Part shown: one piece after another, positions 17,800 to 26,836 of the stretch
How the letters are laid out: each line of letters opens with the position of its first letter
How positions within the stretch are numbered: the stretch's first letter is position 1
Source: Candidatus Obscuribacterales bacterium
GTDB lineage: Bacteria > Cyanobacteriota > Vampirovibrionia > Obscuribacterales > Obscuribacteraceae
Direction: 5' to 3'
DNA: 60,783 nt
NCBI GenBank assembly: GCA_020050835.1
Contig: JAGVKB010000047.1
Span: 1-60,783, forward strand
Notes under the pieces: generated by a model
What the model saw: the letters and a program-made list of their open reading frames with translations, nothing else
Databases searched by the model: none
Told to the model about the DNA's origin: nothing
Position numbers and translations under genes: made by a program

Positions 17800-19473
17800 T
17801 TAACGGTACGGTCTGTTGCGCCCGCTGTGCCAACGCGGACTTCTGCTGGTTTCTCCGTCGTTGAGCTCTTGCAGAAGGGCGGTCGATAGTTTGTCCAGCT
17901 CGCCCAAGATGCGAGTCCTGTCCATCCGGTCGAGCCTGCCATTCCTGGCCAGCTGCTGCTCCAATGCGTTGATACGGTTGAATTCATTACGCAGCGTGAG
18001 CGATTCCATGGAGGTCAAGCGGCCGTCGGCAGCACCTTTTTGAATCTGGTTCATCAAGTCAGCTTTGCGGGTCGGAATGTCTGGACCGGCAGGAGTGCTG
18101 CCGCCGTCTATGCGACTGAGTTTCGCTGCCACCCGGTCGAGATCGCTGTTGAGCCGTTCAGCTTCGGACGCATCTAAAGTGCCTCCGGACTGTCTCAAAG
18201 AGGATTCGACCATATCGATCCAATCAAGGGTGGAGCGTAGTTTGGAAGCTTCAAATGAATTCAGCGCTCCGGAGTTAGCGCCTATGTCTATCTTTCGCCG
18301 CAGTTCGGATTGCTTGGTGTCAATTTCAGGGAATGAGTTGGCGACGTCTTTCAATTTAACGTTGAGATCTACCAGTATTCGGTTTAGTCCGCTTTGCAGA
18401 ATTTCCAATTCTCTGGGGGCCAGTACACCATCGGAGCGATAAGAGCTCTCCAGCTGTTCAAGGCGGCGGACGCTCCAGCGCAGATCATCGGCCTCGTCCC
18501 TGGTGAGTTGGCCGGAAGAAAGGCCTCGTTCAATGCGGGGCATAATCACATTCTTGCGATTATCGAATGCGCCGGGCGTTACAACGGTGCTGGCGGTGCT
18601 TGAGTTGTTGAGGCTCGAATCGATCCGCTGCCGCAGGCTGTCAAGAGCGCTCGCCAATCCCAAGGTTTCGTTCAATTGAAGACCGTTCGAGCGTGCTCTC
18701 GCTTCGTTTGCGGCAATAAGATCTGATTCGTTCTTAAGTCTGTTGTACTCGTCTTGGGTCAATTTCCCTGACGACAGCCCTTCGCTTAAGCGCTGGGCAA
18801 GCAGCGCTTGCTGTCCGTCGATGCCCGGCCAGGCTTGCGAGTCGTGAGTGTTCGAGCCGATCTTGCGTTCGAGCTGGGCGAGCGAATCGTTGATGGTGAC
18901 TTGCTCTTCAGGCGAAAGTACTCCGTCGGATTTGAGCGAGTTCTTTTGACTGAGCGCTCGCTCGTAATCATTTTTAAGGCTTTGTACTTCGGGAATGGTT
19001 AGTCGACCGTTTGCCAGAGATCTCGTAATCTTCCTCGATAGCTCTGCAAACCGTGCATCCGTTGTGTCCGGCACGATGCCGGTATTGATTCCGGTTGCGC
19101 TCCCGAGCATCTGATCCAGAGATGTTTCTACTTTAGCCAGCTCAGAATTGAGAGTGGCTGTTTCAATTGAATCGAGCTCATTGTTTGTTCCGCGGTATGT
19201 CTTTTCCAGCTCCTTCATGCTGTCGAGCATATCTTTCAGAGTCTGACTCTGACTGGAGCTCAACTTGTTGTTGTTAATTGCATCGATAATTCTGTTAGTC
19301 ACCGCCGCTTCCCGTTGATCAATTTGATCGACCGGGCGCCCGGTCGTCTGATTTATCAAGAAATTCTTGAAGAGATCTACAAACTCTCCGCTCCAAGCGG
19401 GCTGGACCAGCGAAACCAATGACAAGCTGCTGGCTGCGACAGCCAGAGCAGCGAAGCGACCTCTCTTAAACAT
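17800..19473 (-). CDS. Exported protein with six tandem helical repeats, unknown function
   Basis: 557 residues from the ATG at 19473, which has AGGTGA eight bases upstream; the frame stays open further up without a ribosome site. A signal peptide spans residues 1-28 (ending PAWSG). The mature part is about six repeats of ~80 residues, beginning near 54, 141, 220, 305, 386 and 468. Each repeat has two half-units built on xGxLTxxExxxL followed by a helix; examples are SGKLTQDEYNRL and SGQLTRDEADDL. Loops such as SDGVLSPEE recall an EF-hand but lack its full acidic ligand set. The tail is basic (RSPRWHSGRNRPYR). No family recognised. Confidence 0.75.
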   Translation of the reverse strand: MFKRGRFAALAVAASSLSLVSLVQPAWSGEFVDLFKNFLINQTTGRPVDQIDQREAAVTNRIIDAINNNKLSSSQSQTLKDMLDSMKELEKTYRGTNNELDSIETATLNSELAKVETSLDQMLGSATGINTGIVPDTTDARFAELSRKITRSLANGRLTIPEVQSLKNDYERALSQKNSLKSDGVLSPEEQVTINDSLAQLERKIGSNTHDSQAWPGIDGQQALLAQRLSEGLSSGKLTQDEYNRLKNESDLIAANEARARSNGLQLNETLGLASALDSLRQRIDSSLNNSSTASTVVTPGAFDNRKNVIMPRIERGLSSGQLTRDEADDLRWSVRRLEQLESSYRSDGVLAPRELEILQSGLNRILVDLNVKLKDVANSFPEIDTKQSELRRKIDIGANSGALNSFEASKLRSTLDWIDMVESSLRQSGGTLDASEAERLNSDLDRVAAKLSRIDGGSTPAGPDIPTRKADLMNQIQKGAADGRLTSMESLTLRNEFNRINALEQQLARNGRLDRMDRTRILGELDKLSTALLQELNDGETSRSPRWHSGRNRPYR

Positions 19474-19619
19474 AGCAATTTCACCTATAGATATTTCGGA
19501 AAACGGCACTAAGCATACGCTCTTTGCGGGGGTTGTGTTGATGCTTAACAACTGCAAAAGCGCTATTTTAATGGGAGAACTTAGAATTTCAGTAGAACCC
19601 CGCATGTCTTGTCAACCAG

Positions 19620-20138
19620 GTGAAGACGCCTTCCCTTTTACTTCTGCTTTCAACGCTTGTGATGGGCGCCGCCGGTGCTCGGGAGCCAGAAGCTGCTTTG
19701 AACGAACAGGCAGCGCCTGCGCCTGTCCGGGCAAAAGTATTCCAAAGTCGCTTCAATCTCGGCGCCGCCGACAACAATTTAGCTTGGAAACGTTGGCATC
19801 GTCGCGTTGCAAAGGCGCTGTCGAGGCGAACAAAACTTAGCGCGGGACCGAATATCGGAACTGTGTTGCTTAGAATCACGATTTACCGGGACAGGGAGTT
19901 GAGAGTCGATCTGCTCAGCTCAAGCAATCAACGGCTAGGCGACAATTGCCTGAAGGCGGCACGAACTCTCAATGGAGATCCCCTTCTCGCTTTTCCAGAA
20001 GGCTCAAAACGAGAAGAGATGCTGTTCAACTTCCAGTTCAACAATAAATTGTTCACGTTTCCAAGGACAGATTACATAAAAGACGACCTCGAAAAGATTG
20101 ACCAAGAAAGAGCCGAGCAAGACAAGAACGATCGCTGA
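19620..20138 (+). CDS. Small exported protein with TonB-C-like domain
   Basis: 172 residues from a GTG start. A signal peptide covers ~1-20 (MKTPSLLLLLSTLVMGAAGA). Residues ~55-155 look like a TonB C-terminal fold: a helix with WKRWHRRVAKAL, strand VLLRITIYRDRELRVDLLSSS, then CLKAARTLNGDPLLAFPEGSK and a final strand FNFQFNNKLF. Unlike TonB it lacks an obvious membrane anchor and long linker, so it may act as a free periplasmic domain. The ribosome site is poor and the start is uncertain. No partner genes are adjacent. Confidence 0.6.
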   Translation: MKTPSLLLLLSTLVMGAAGAREPEAALNEQAAPAPVRAKVFQSRFNLGAADNNLAWKRWHRRVAKALSRRTKLSAGPNIGTVLLRITIYRDRELRVDLLSSSNQRLGDNCLKAARTLNGDPLLAFPEGSKREEMLFNFQFNNKLFTFPRTDYIKDDLEKIDQERAEQDKNDR

Positions 20139-20170
20139 CTGTGGGGGGCAGCTGTTGTGGCAGTTCGGCC

Positions 20171-20212
20171 GGAGGGGGAATTCCACCATAATTAATGGGA
20201 TTACCCCCCTCC
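20171..20212. other. Inverted repeat GGAGGGGG/CCCCCTCC
   Basis: An 8-bp stem (20171-20178 with 20205-20212) separated by 26 AT-richer bases, 30 bp after the TonB-C-like gene. No T-run follows, so it may be a weak terminator or a protein site. Confidence 0.35.
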
Positions 20213-20314
20213 TCTGACGATGGTGATCAAAAATAATATCTGAGTCGCTCGGTCAAGCAATCCCAACTTCGTGCTGTAAGTCACGATCATAAGAAGACCA
20301 AGGAAGTTCGAGCT

Positions 20315-21406
20315 ATGGGCGACGGTCGTTTTTCCTCCAATTCAAAAGAATCGCAAGCAGGCGAAAAGGGGCGATTCGATGGAATCATTCCCGATTTTGG
20401 CGATGCTCAGTTCGGCGCACCGCCGGCAGGCGATGGCAAGAAATCAGTTGCGGCGGACGCGGTTACTCCGCCACCAGCTCCTCCTGCTGACAAGCAAGAA
20501 CCCCGCACCGCACCGGGCGTGGGTGGTGATGATACAAAGATCTCCTTAAATGCCACCAACTTGGGAGTGGCTGAAACGCCACCGACTTACAAAGAAGCGC
20601 TCGAGTACCGGCGCGCTGAGATTAGCGATCTGGCGGCCGAAAGGGACAGAAACAGCTATCGGATTGGCCAGCTGTTCACTAACTCTGCTTTGGCATGTGG
20701 TTTTGCGCGGTGGATCGAGCCGGCAACTGCCTGGGAGACCAGTCAGCTGACTTCTATCCGCAATACTGTCAACGCGGGGGGACTTGCCCCCGGTCAACTT
20801 TCCGGGCTTGCCCGGGATCGCCAGTACATCAATGACGTCCGGACATTTAGAGGTCGTTGGAAAGGACCGTTGATGGTTGCCGGCGTAACTGTTGCCGATG
20901 CAGCTGTAGATCAAGTGCTGTTTCCCAATGATCAGATCAAAATGGGAACTATCGCTGCTGATTTTGTCGGCGCCGCTGCTGTCATGTTTGGGCAAACACC
21001 GTGGCGGTACAAGGCCGCTTGTATGGTGGGTCTCCATGCCACCGGCAGAATTGTGGATCATTTCCTGCAAAGCGGGGAGCGAACAAATGCTGGAAAGCCT
21101 GTCCCAGCCGGCGTTGAGTCGCGTAGAATTCAACGAGCATTGGAAGGGGTAACAGCGCCAGTCGATCCAGCCACAATCAAACCGGTGTATCAGGCGCCAA
21201 ATTCAGATCTCGTAAATAAGAACGCCGTCTCAGATCAACAATCGCGCGAGCAGAACGCGGCCGAGCAAAGGAAGAATCAGGACGAGGCCCAAAGGCGCTT
21301 CCAGGAATGGCAGGAAGCACTGAGGCAGTGGAGACTGGCCAATCCTGGCGGACAGCCGTCGCGCGAAGCGGAGTTCATGCGCGATTGGTACAAGAAGAAC
21401 AGATAA
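20315..21406 (+). CDS. Protein of unknown function
   Basis: 363 residues, not recognised. Residues 1-90 are polar, Pro/Ala/Gly-rich and probably disordered. A helical region follows at ~90-170 (YKEALEYRRAEISDLAAERDRNSYRIGQLF). A more hydrophobic stretch at ~188-240 (GPLMVAGVTVADAAVDQVLF, DFVGAAAVMFG) could be membrane-associated. The C-terminal ~60 residues are highly charged and Gln-rich, possibly coiled coil (QQSREQNAAEQRKNQDEAQRRFQEW). No signal peptide is seen. AAGGAAG lies upstream of the ATG. Confidence 0.6.
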   Translation: MGDGRFSSNSKESQAGEKGRFDGIIPDFGDAQFGAPPAGDGKKSVAADAVTPPPAPPADKQEPRTAPGVGGDDTKISLNATNLGVAETPPTYKEALEYRRAEISDLAAERDRNSYRIGQLFTNSALACGFARWIEPATAWETSQLTSIRNTVNAGGLAPGQLSGLARDRQYINDVRTFRGRWKGPLMVAGVTVADAAVDQVLFPNDQIKMGTIAADFVGAAAVMFGQTPWRYKAACMVGLHATGRIVDHFLQSGERTNAGKPVPAGVESRRIQRALEGVTAPVDPATIKPVYQAPNSDLVNKNAVSDQQSREQNAAEQRKNQDEAQRRFQEWQEALRQWRLANPGGQPSREAEFMRDWYKKNR

Positions 21407-21481
21407 TCGGCTAAATGCTGGCGCTGGTAAAGCAGCTATACTTGATCTGTCCTGTCCCTAGTAACTAGGAGATGCGCAGCA

Positions 21482-22138
21482 ATGGCGGCCTTCTTAGTGG
21501 GTGATTCATTAGAGACCGCCTGGTCGACTGTGGCGAAGAATTTCTGGCTGTGCTGCGGTTGCGTGGTCGGCGTTTTCTTGGTGCCTGGTGTCTCGGAAGC
21601 GTTGCTTTTGAGCTTTGTTGATTCAATCACCAAAGGAGAGGCAAATAGCTGGCCGCTCTTAAAGTTGGTGATGAGCCTTGCAGTCTTCCTCCTTCAATCA
21701 GGATTGCAGGTCGGAATTTTGCATACTGCGCTCAAGCTCTTGGACAAGGGCGAAGCGGATCTTTCGGACCTCTTGGCTTGCGTGGATAAAGTGCCAAGCT
21801 ACTTGCTGAGCACGTTGGTTTTTATGATTCTTGTCACGGTCGGATTTTGGCTGCTTTTGGTGCCTGGCATTTTCCTTATGATGAGACTTGGCTTTTATCC
21901 ATTTTTGATCGTCGATAAGGGGATGGGACCAATCGAGGCGCTGAAGTACAGCTATGAAATCACGAAGGGTTCCACCTGGAAGCTCTTCGGATTGCTCGTG
22001 ATGCTGGTGTTGATCTTTATTGCTGGATTGCTCTGTTTGATCGTCGGGCTGATTCCGGCTGCGGCCATGTCTGTTTTGGCTGTCGCATTTACTTATCGGC
22101 AGCTGACAACAGATAAGGTAGAAGCAGTTTCTCGATAA
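21482..22138 (+). CDS. Multi-pass membrane protein, unknown function
   Basis: 218 residues with about five hydrophobic segments (near 22-40, 60-82, 110-140, 168-190 and 192-205) and an AGGAGA ribosome site. The segment LLVPGIFLMMRLGFYPFLIVDKGMGPIEALKYSYEITKGSTWKLFGLL resembles the conserved core of DUF975/YciC-type membrane proteins, where a Pro-Gly-Ile turn is followed by an AL.YS...TKG helix. The role of those families is unknown. A very strong terminator follows 58 bp after the stop. Confidence 0.65.
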   Translation: MAAFLVGDSLETAWSTVAKNFWLCCGCVVGVFLVPGVSEALLLSFVDSITKGEANSWPLLKLVMSLAVFLLQSGLQVGILHTALKLLDKGEADLSDLLACVDKVPSYLLSTLVFMILVTVGFWLLLVPGIFLMMRLGFYPFLIVDKGMGPIEALKYSYEITKGSTWKLFGLLVMLVLIFIAGLLCLIVGLIPAAAMSVLAVAFTYRQLTTDKVEAVSR

Positions 22139-22196
22139 GGTCGATCCGGCTGTATATGCTTTCGGCCCGGTCGACTGAAATCGCTGCCAGATGAGC

Positions 22197-22243
22197 AAAA
22201 TGATCGATCGGATCGAAAGCATATCGATCCGATCGATCATTTT
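22197..22243 (+). terminator. Perfect 20-bp hairpin rich in GATC
   Basis: Bases 22197-22216 are the exact reverse complement of 22224-22243, with a 7-base loop (AAGCATA). The outer ends are AAAA and TTTT, so it fits a bidirectional intrinsic terminator. It separates the membrane-protein gene from the riboswitch-nrdAB unit. The stem is built largely from repeated GATCGATC. Confidence 0.8.
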
Positions 22244-22424
22244 CTATGCGATCGACCGCAGATTCTGTATGCGGCGAATCCCGCTCCCTGTGCCGGTTTT
22301 CATGGGTTCAAATTTTATCTCGTGAAATCTTGCTTTCGATTTCTGTCGGTGATAACTTTCAAGCAATTGATTCGGGCAGCAAGGAGAGCAGCCTAAAGGA
22401 TATATCTGAGCATTCAGAAGTATC

Positions 22425-22535
22425 GGGATTATCGATTGGTAATCCGGTGGGGGAAGCGTGGTGAAAGTCCAGCACTGTCCCGCAACTGTGAGCAGCTTAG
22501 CTGCAAGTCAGACTTCCCACCTGAATGCGTCAGAC
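22425..22535 (+). promoter_or_regulatory. Cobalamin (adenosylcobalamin-type) riboswitch
   Basis: The conserved core is readable in order: GGGGGAAGC (22449-22457), GGTGAAAGTCC (22460-22470), CCCGCAACTGTG (22479-22490), a small stem AGCAGCTTAGCTGC, and AGTCAGA (22506-22512), the B12-box equivalent. A closing stem pairs GGTGGG (22446-22451) with CCCACC (22516-22521). Roughly 150 bases separate it from the nrdA ATG. That stretch contains GGGT-ATCT-ACCC within a possible CGAG/CTCG helix; I cannot tell whether the switch acts by terminator or by hiding the ribosome site. Confidence 0.92.
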
Positions 22536-22682
22536 GATTCCTCTTCGAGACAAGGAGGACCGTCAAGCGAGCGCGGGTATCTACCCGACGTAGACTCGAC
22601 AGCCATCCTGGTTCGAAGGGACTGGGATTCTCTTTTTTCACTGGACCGCGGCGCCGGGACCCTCTACTAGGAGACGTAAACC

Positions 22683-25493
22683 ATGACCCAGACTACGACC
22701 ATCATTTCACCGCAAGATGGTGCAGTGGACTCGTTGTATGCCGCCTACAAGGTGATGCGACGCAATGGCAGCGTAGTGGCGTTCGAGCCTAACAAAATTT
22801 CGGTGGCGATGACAAAGGCGTTTCTTGCCACTACCGGTGGTAGCGGAGCCGCCAGCTCGCGCGTGCATGATCTGGTGCCTAAATTAACCGAGCAAGTCGT
22901 GCAAACCTTGCTGAAGAGGAATCCCGGTGGCGGCACCCTGCACATCGAGCAGATTCAAGACCAGGTAGAGCTTGCGCTGATGCGCTCCGGCGAGCAAGAT
23001 GTCGCGCGCCGTTATGTGCTTTACAGAGAATCCCGCGCGCAGGAGCGAGCTAAGCAGACCAGCGATCAGACACCGGCGGCAGCCGGGCTTGTCCATGTCA
23101 CCAAACCGGACGGCACCAGACAGCCGCTGGACTATGCACGTCTGCGGACAGTGATTGAAGAGTCCTGTGCGGACCTCGGCGAAGCGGTTTCAGTAAAAGC
23201 AATTTTCGATGGCACCGTCGCCAATCTCTATGATGGCGTCGCCGAAGAAGACGTGTTCAAGTCGGCTATCTTGACTGCGCGGGCGGCAATCGAGCGCGAT
23301 CCTGCATACACCTATGCGACGGCGCGGTTGTTGCTCGATCAGATCCGCCACGAGGTGCTCGGAGAAGCAGTGACACACGGGCAGATGGCCAGTCGTTATC
23401 CCGAGTACTTTGTCGAATACGTAAGCAAAGGAGTTGAAGCTGGCAGAATCGATCCCAAGCTCGCTCAGTTCGATCTCGAGCGCATCGGTTCGGCGCTCAA
23501 GGCAGACCGCGATCTGAAGTTCCAGTACCTCGGCTTGCAAACTCTCTACGATCGTTATTTGTTGCATATCAGTGGACGCCGCTTTGAGCTTCCGCAGGCG
23601 TTCTGGATGCGGGTCGCCATGGGTCTGGCGATTAATGAAGTCGAGCGCGAGGCTCGAGCAATTGAGTTCTATGAGATTCTGTCGAGCTTCGATTTTGTCT
23701 CGTCTACGCCGACGCTTTTCAATTCCGGCACCAATCGACCGCAATTGTCGTCTTGCTTCTTAACTACGGTCAGCGACGACTTGTCCGGAATCTATGATGC
23801 AATCAAAGAGAACGCGTTGCTCTCCAAGTACAGCGGCGGTCTCGGCAATGACTGGACTCCGGTCCGAGCTTTGGGTGCCCATATCCAGGGTACTAACGGC
23901 AAGAGCCAAGGTGTCGTCCCATTCCTCAAGGTCGTAAATGATACTGCGGTAGCCGTGAATCAAGGTGGCAAGCGTAAAGGAGCGGTCTGTTCCTACCTGG
24001 AGACCTGGCATATCGATATCGAGGAATTTCTCGAACTGAGGAAAAACACCGGCGACGATCGCCGCCGCACGCACGACATGAACACCGCCAATTGGGTGCC
24101 CGACTTGTTTATGCAACGGGTGATGAAGAACGAGCAGTGGACGTTGTTCAGTCCGGACGAAGTGCCGGATCTGCACGACCGGTTCGGCGTTCAGTTCAAA
24201 GCTGCTTATGAGCGCTACGAGCGGCTCGCCGACGAGGGACAGATCAAACTGTTCAAGAAGGTGTCGGCTGTGGTAATTTGGCGGAAAATGCTCTCAATGG
24301 TCTTCGAGACCGGCCATCCCTGGATTACATTCAAGGATCCCTGCAATCTCAGAAGTCCGCAGCAACACGTCGGTGTCGTGCATAGCTCAAATCTCTGCAC
24401 TGAAATCACCCTTAATACCAGCCAGAGAGAGACAGCTGTTTGCAATCTCGGCTCTGTCAACCTGGTGGCGCACGTCGACGAAAAAGGTTTGAATCTGAAA
24501 AAGCTGGAGCGTACATGCAAGACGGCGATGCGCATGTTGGACAACGTAATCGACATTAACTATTACAGCGTTCCAAAAGCGCGTGAATCCAACTTGAAGC
24601 ATCGACCGGTCGGCCTCGGGTTCATGGGATTCCAGGATGCCTTGCTCAAACTGCGTATTGCATACGCTTCCGAAGCAGCGGTCGAATTCGCGGACAACAG
24701 CATGGAAGCGGTAAGCTACTTCTCGATTTTGGCCAGCAGCGAGTTGGCTCGCGAGCGCGGCTCATATTCCAGCTACAAAGGCTCGTTGTGGGACAAGGGC
24801 GTTCTGCCGATTGACAGCCTTGAGCTTCTTGCTCAATCACGCAGCAGCGAGTTCATGGACTGCGATCGTCAGAGTCGGTTGGACTGGACGCCGGTACGCG
24901 AGCATATCGCTCGCTGGGGAATGCGAAACAGCAACTGTATGGCGATTGCGCCAACTGCCACCATATCCAATATCGTCGGCGTCAGTCAATCAATCGAGCC
25001 AACCTTCCAGAATCTGTTCGTAAAGTCCAACCTGTCCGGCGATTTCACTGTTCTAAACACATACCTGGTGGAGGACTTGAAGCAACGGGGACTCTGGGAT
25101 GAGGTGATGGTTCACGATCTGAAGTATTTCGATGGTTCTGTCATGCCGATCGAGCGCATACCTTCCGAACTGAAGCAGCTCTACGCGACGGCATTCGAGG
25201 TGGAACCGCGCTGGCTGATTGAAGCAGCTTCCCGGAGACAGAAGTGGATCGATCAAGCGCAGAGCTTGAATCTCTATATGTCGGAGCCAAGTGGGCGCAA
25301 GCTTGACGATATGTACAAGCTGGCTTGGTTAAAGGCGCTCAAGACCACTTATTATCTGCGCACCACCAGCGCTACGAATGCCGAAAAATCCACGGTGCAG
25401 AGCAGTAAACTCAATGCCGTCTCAAATGCCGCACCGATTACGGTAGGAAAGGTCTGTTCGACAGCCGATCCCGAGTGCGAATCCTGCCAGTAA
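22683..25493 (+). CDS. nrdA: Ribonucleotide reductase class I, alpha subunit
   Basis: 936 residues, CTAGGAG ribosome site. It reduces ribonucleoside diphosphates to deoxy forms, with the radical supplied by NrdB. An N-terminal ATP-cone (about 24-118, [17 protein letters not shown]) is followed by a second, more degenerate cone (about 136-222). Catalytic residues are intact: Cys358 (SSCFL), Asn570-x-Cys572-x-Glu574 (NLCTE), and Cys587 (AVCNLGS). The radical-transfer Tyr-Tyr pair lies in KTTYYLRT. The C-terminal shuttle pair is Cys932-x2-Cys935. It lies under a cobalamin riboswitch and is followed 44 bp later by nrdB. Confidence 0.97.
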   Translation: MTQTTTIISPQDGAVDSLYAAYKVMRRNGSVVAFEPNKISVAMTKAFLATTGGSGAASSRVHDLVPKLTEQVVQTLLKRNPGGGTLHIEQIQDQVELALMRSGEQDVARRYVLYRESRAQERAKQTSDQTPAAAGLVHVTKPDGTRQPLDYARLRTVIEESCADLGEAVSVKAIFDGTVANLYDGVAEEDVFKSAILTARAAIERDPAYTYATARLLLDQIRHEVLGEAVTHGQMASRYPEYFVEYVSKGVEAGRIDPKLAQFDLERIGSALKADRDLKFQYLGLQTLYDRYLLHISGRRFELPQAFWMRVAMGLAINEVEREARAIEFYEILSSFDFVSSTPTLFNSGTNRPQLSSCFLTTVSDDLSGIYDAIKENALLSKYSGGLGNDWTPVRALGAHIQGTNGKSQGVVPFLKVVNDTAVAVNQGGKRKGAVCSYLETWHIDIEEFLELRKNTGDDRRRTHDMNTANWVPDLFMQRVMKNEQWTLFSPDEVPDLHDRFGVQFKAAYERYERLADEGQIKLFKKVSAVVIWRKMLSMVFETGHPWITFKDPCNLRSPQQHVGVVHSSNLCTEITLNTSQRETAVCNLGSVNLVAHVDEKGLNLKKLERTCKTAMRMLDNVIDINYYSVPKARESNLKHRPVGLGFMGFQDALLKLRIAYASEAAVEFADNSMEAVSYFSILASSELARERGSYSSYKGSLWDKGVLPIDSLELLAQSRSSEFMDCDRQSRLDWTPVREHIARWGMRNSNCMAIAPTATISNIVGVSQSIEPTFQNLFVKSNLSGDFTVLNTYLVEDLKQRGLWDEVMVHDLKYFDGSVMPIERIPSELKQLYATAFEVEPRWLIEAASRRQKWIDQAQSLNLYMSEPSGRKLDDMYKLAWLKALKTTYYLRTTSATNAEKSTVQSSKLNAVSNAAPITVGKVCSTADPECESCQ

Positions 25494-25537
25494 CCCTCTT
25501 TGCCACGTACGCTCCAAAAATCCACAGGAGACAGACA

Positions 25538-26662
25538 ATGCTCAACTTTGAAGATTTCACTCCAACCCAGTCACCGGCGGGCACAAAAGCTCAGCCTGGG
25601 GCGGGAAGCGGGGCGACCGGGCTGGAGGAGATCTCGTTCAACGCCAATCGCGTTCGTGTCGACGAAAAGAAGATCATTAACTGCCGCGCCGACTTGAACC
25701 AACTGGTGCCGTTCAAGTATGAATGGGCGTGGCAGAAGTATCTTGATGCTTGCGCGAACCACTGGATGCCGCAAGAAGTCAGTATGAGCAGGGACATCGC
25801 CTTATGGAAGGATCCCAATGGTCTGACCGAAGACGAGCGCAGAATAATCAAGCGCAACCTCGGCTTTTTCGTGACCGCTGATTCGCTTGTGGCAAACAAT
25901 CTTGTTTTTGCTATTTATCGACACATTACTAATCCCGAGTGCCGGCAGTATCTGCTTCGTCAGGCTTTCGAAGAAGCTTTGCATACGCACGCTTACCAAT
26001 ATGTCGTCGAGAGCTTGGGGCTTGATGAGGGAGAAATCTTCAACATGTATCGGGAGATTCCCAGTATCCATGACAAAGATGTCTTCCAGTTGCAGTTCAC
26101 CAGCGAGCTGGCTGACCCTAATTTCAACACAGGAACGTTTGAGACCGACCAGAGATTGCTCCGTAATTTGATCGGCTATTACATAATCATGGAAGGCCTC
26201 TTCTTCTACGTCGGATTTGTGCAGATGCTCAGCTTCGGAAGACAAAATAAGATGACCGGTGCCTCGGAAGAATTTCAATACATTCTGCGCGACGAATCTA
26301 TGCACCTGAATTTCGGAGTGGATGTAATCAATCAGATTAAGATCGAGAATCCTCACTTGTGGACGCCGGAGTTCCAAAAGGAGCTATCCGAGCTGATCCA
26401 ACAGGGAGTCGAGCTGGAGTACCGTTACGCCATCGATTCGATGCCTCGCGGAGTGCTCGGACTGAACGTTTCAATGTTCCATGACTATCTGCGCTTCGTT
26501 GCGAACCGTCGTTGCAAGCAGATCGGCTTAACCGAGCAGTATCCCGGAGTAATGAATCCGTTTCCCTGGATGAGTGAGATGCTCGATTTGAAGAAAGAGA
26601 AGAATTTCTTTGAAACAAGGGTGATTGATTATCAAACCGGTGGAGCATTGAGTTGGGACTAA
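25538..26662 (+). CDS. nrdB: Ribonucleotide reductase class I, beta subunit (chlamydial-type clade)
   Basis: 374 residues from ATG 25538, chosen for its CAGGAGA ribosome site; the frame extends upstream into nrdA. Metal ligands are Asp115 (FVTAD), Glu146 and His149 (EALH), Glu219 (IIMEG), Glu253 and His256 (RDESMH). Tyr153 (THAY) sits at the radical-tyrosine position. The sequence closely resembles Chlamydia trachomatis NrdB as I recall it: [29 protein letters not shown], and [23 protein letters not shown]. The chlamydial class Ic protein, however, has Phe instead of this Tyr and Glu instead of this Asp. Confidence 0.96.
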   Translation: MLNFEDFTPTQSPAGTKAQPGAGSGATGLEEISFNANRVRVDEKKIINCRADLNQLVPFKYEWAWQKYLDACANHWMPQEVSMSRDIALWKDPNGLTEDERRIIKRNLGFFVTADSLVANNLVFAIYRHITNPECRQYLLRQAFEEALHTHAYQYVVESLGLDEGEIFNMYREIPSIHDKDVFQLQFTSELADPNFNTGTFETDQRLLRNLIGYYIIMEGLFFYVGFVQMLSFGRQNKMTGASEEFQYILRDESMHLNFGVDVINQIKIENPHLWTPEFQKELSELIQQGVELEYRYAIDSMPRGVLGLNVSMFHDYLRFVANRRCKQIGLTEQYPGVMNPFPWMSEMLDLKKEKNFFETRVIDYQTGGALSWD

Positions 26663-26836
26663 GCCGCTAACGACTTAATGGCATTCGCGTAAGAATAGCT
26701 GGCAAATTAAGAATCCGTTATCTTGTGTCGCTGCCGTTGCGTCTATCTGAGAATAGGCAAAAGTCCGGGCCCGTTGGCAGTGCTAAAATAAGCCGCTATT
26801 CAGACTATTGCCTGTTCTTCAGGCAGCTTCGCGAAA

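Noticed and set aside
18361-18640. EF-hand calcium sites in the six-repeat protein
   Set aside because: The loops have at most one or two acidic residues and lack the full DxDxDGxIxxxE pattern.
22260-22425. NrdR box upstream of nrdA
   Set aside because: No pair of sequences near the ACACWATATATTGTGT-type consensus was found in the leader.
25538-26662. Calling NrdB a class Ic (Mn/Fe, radical-free) subunit
   Set aside because: The radical tyrosine and the aspartate ligand are present, unlike Chlamydia.
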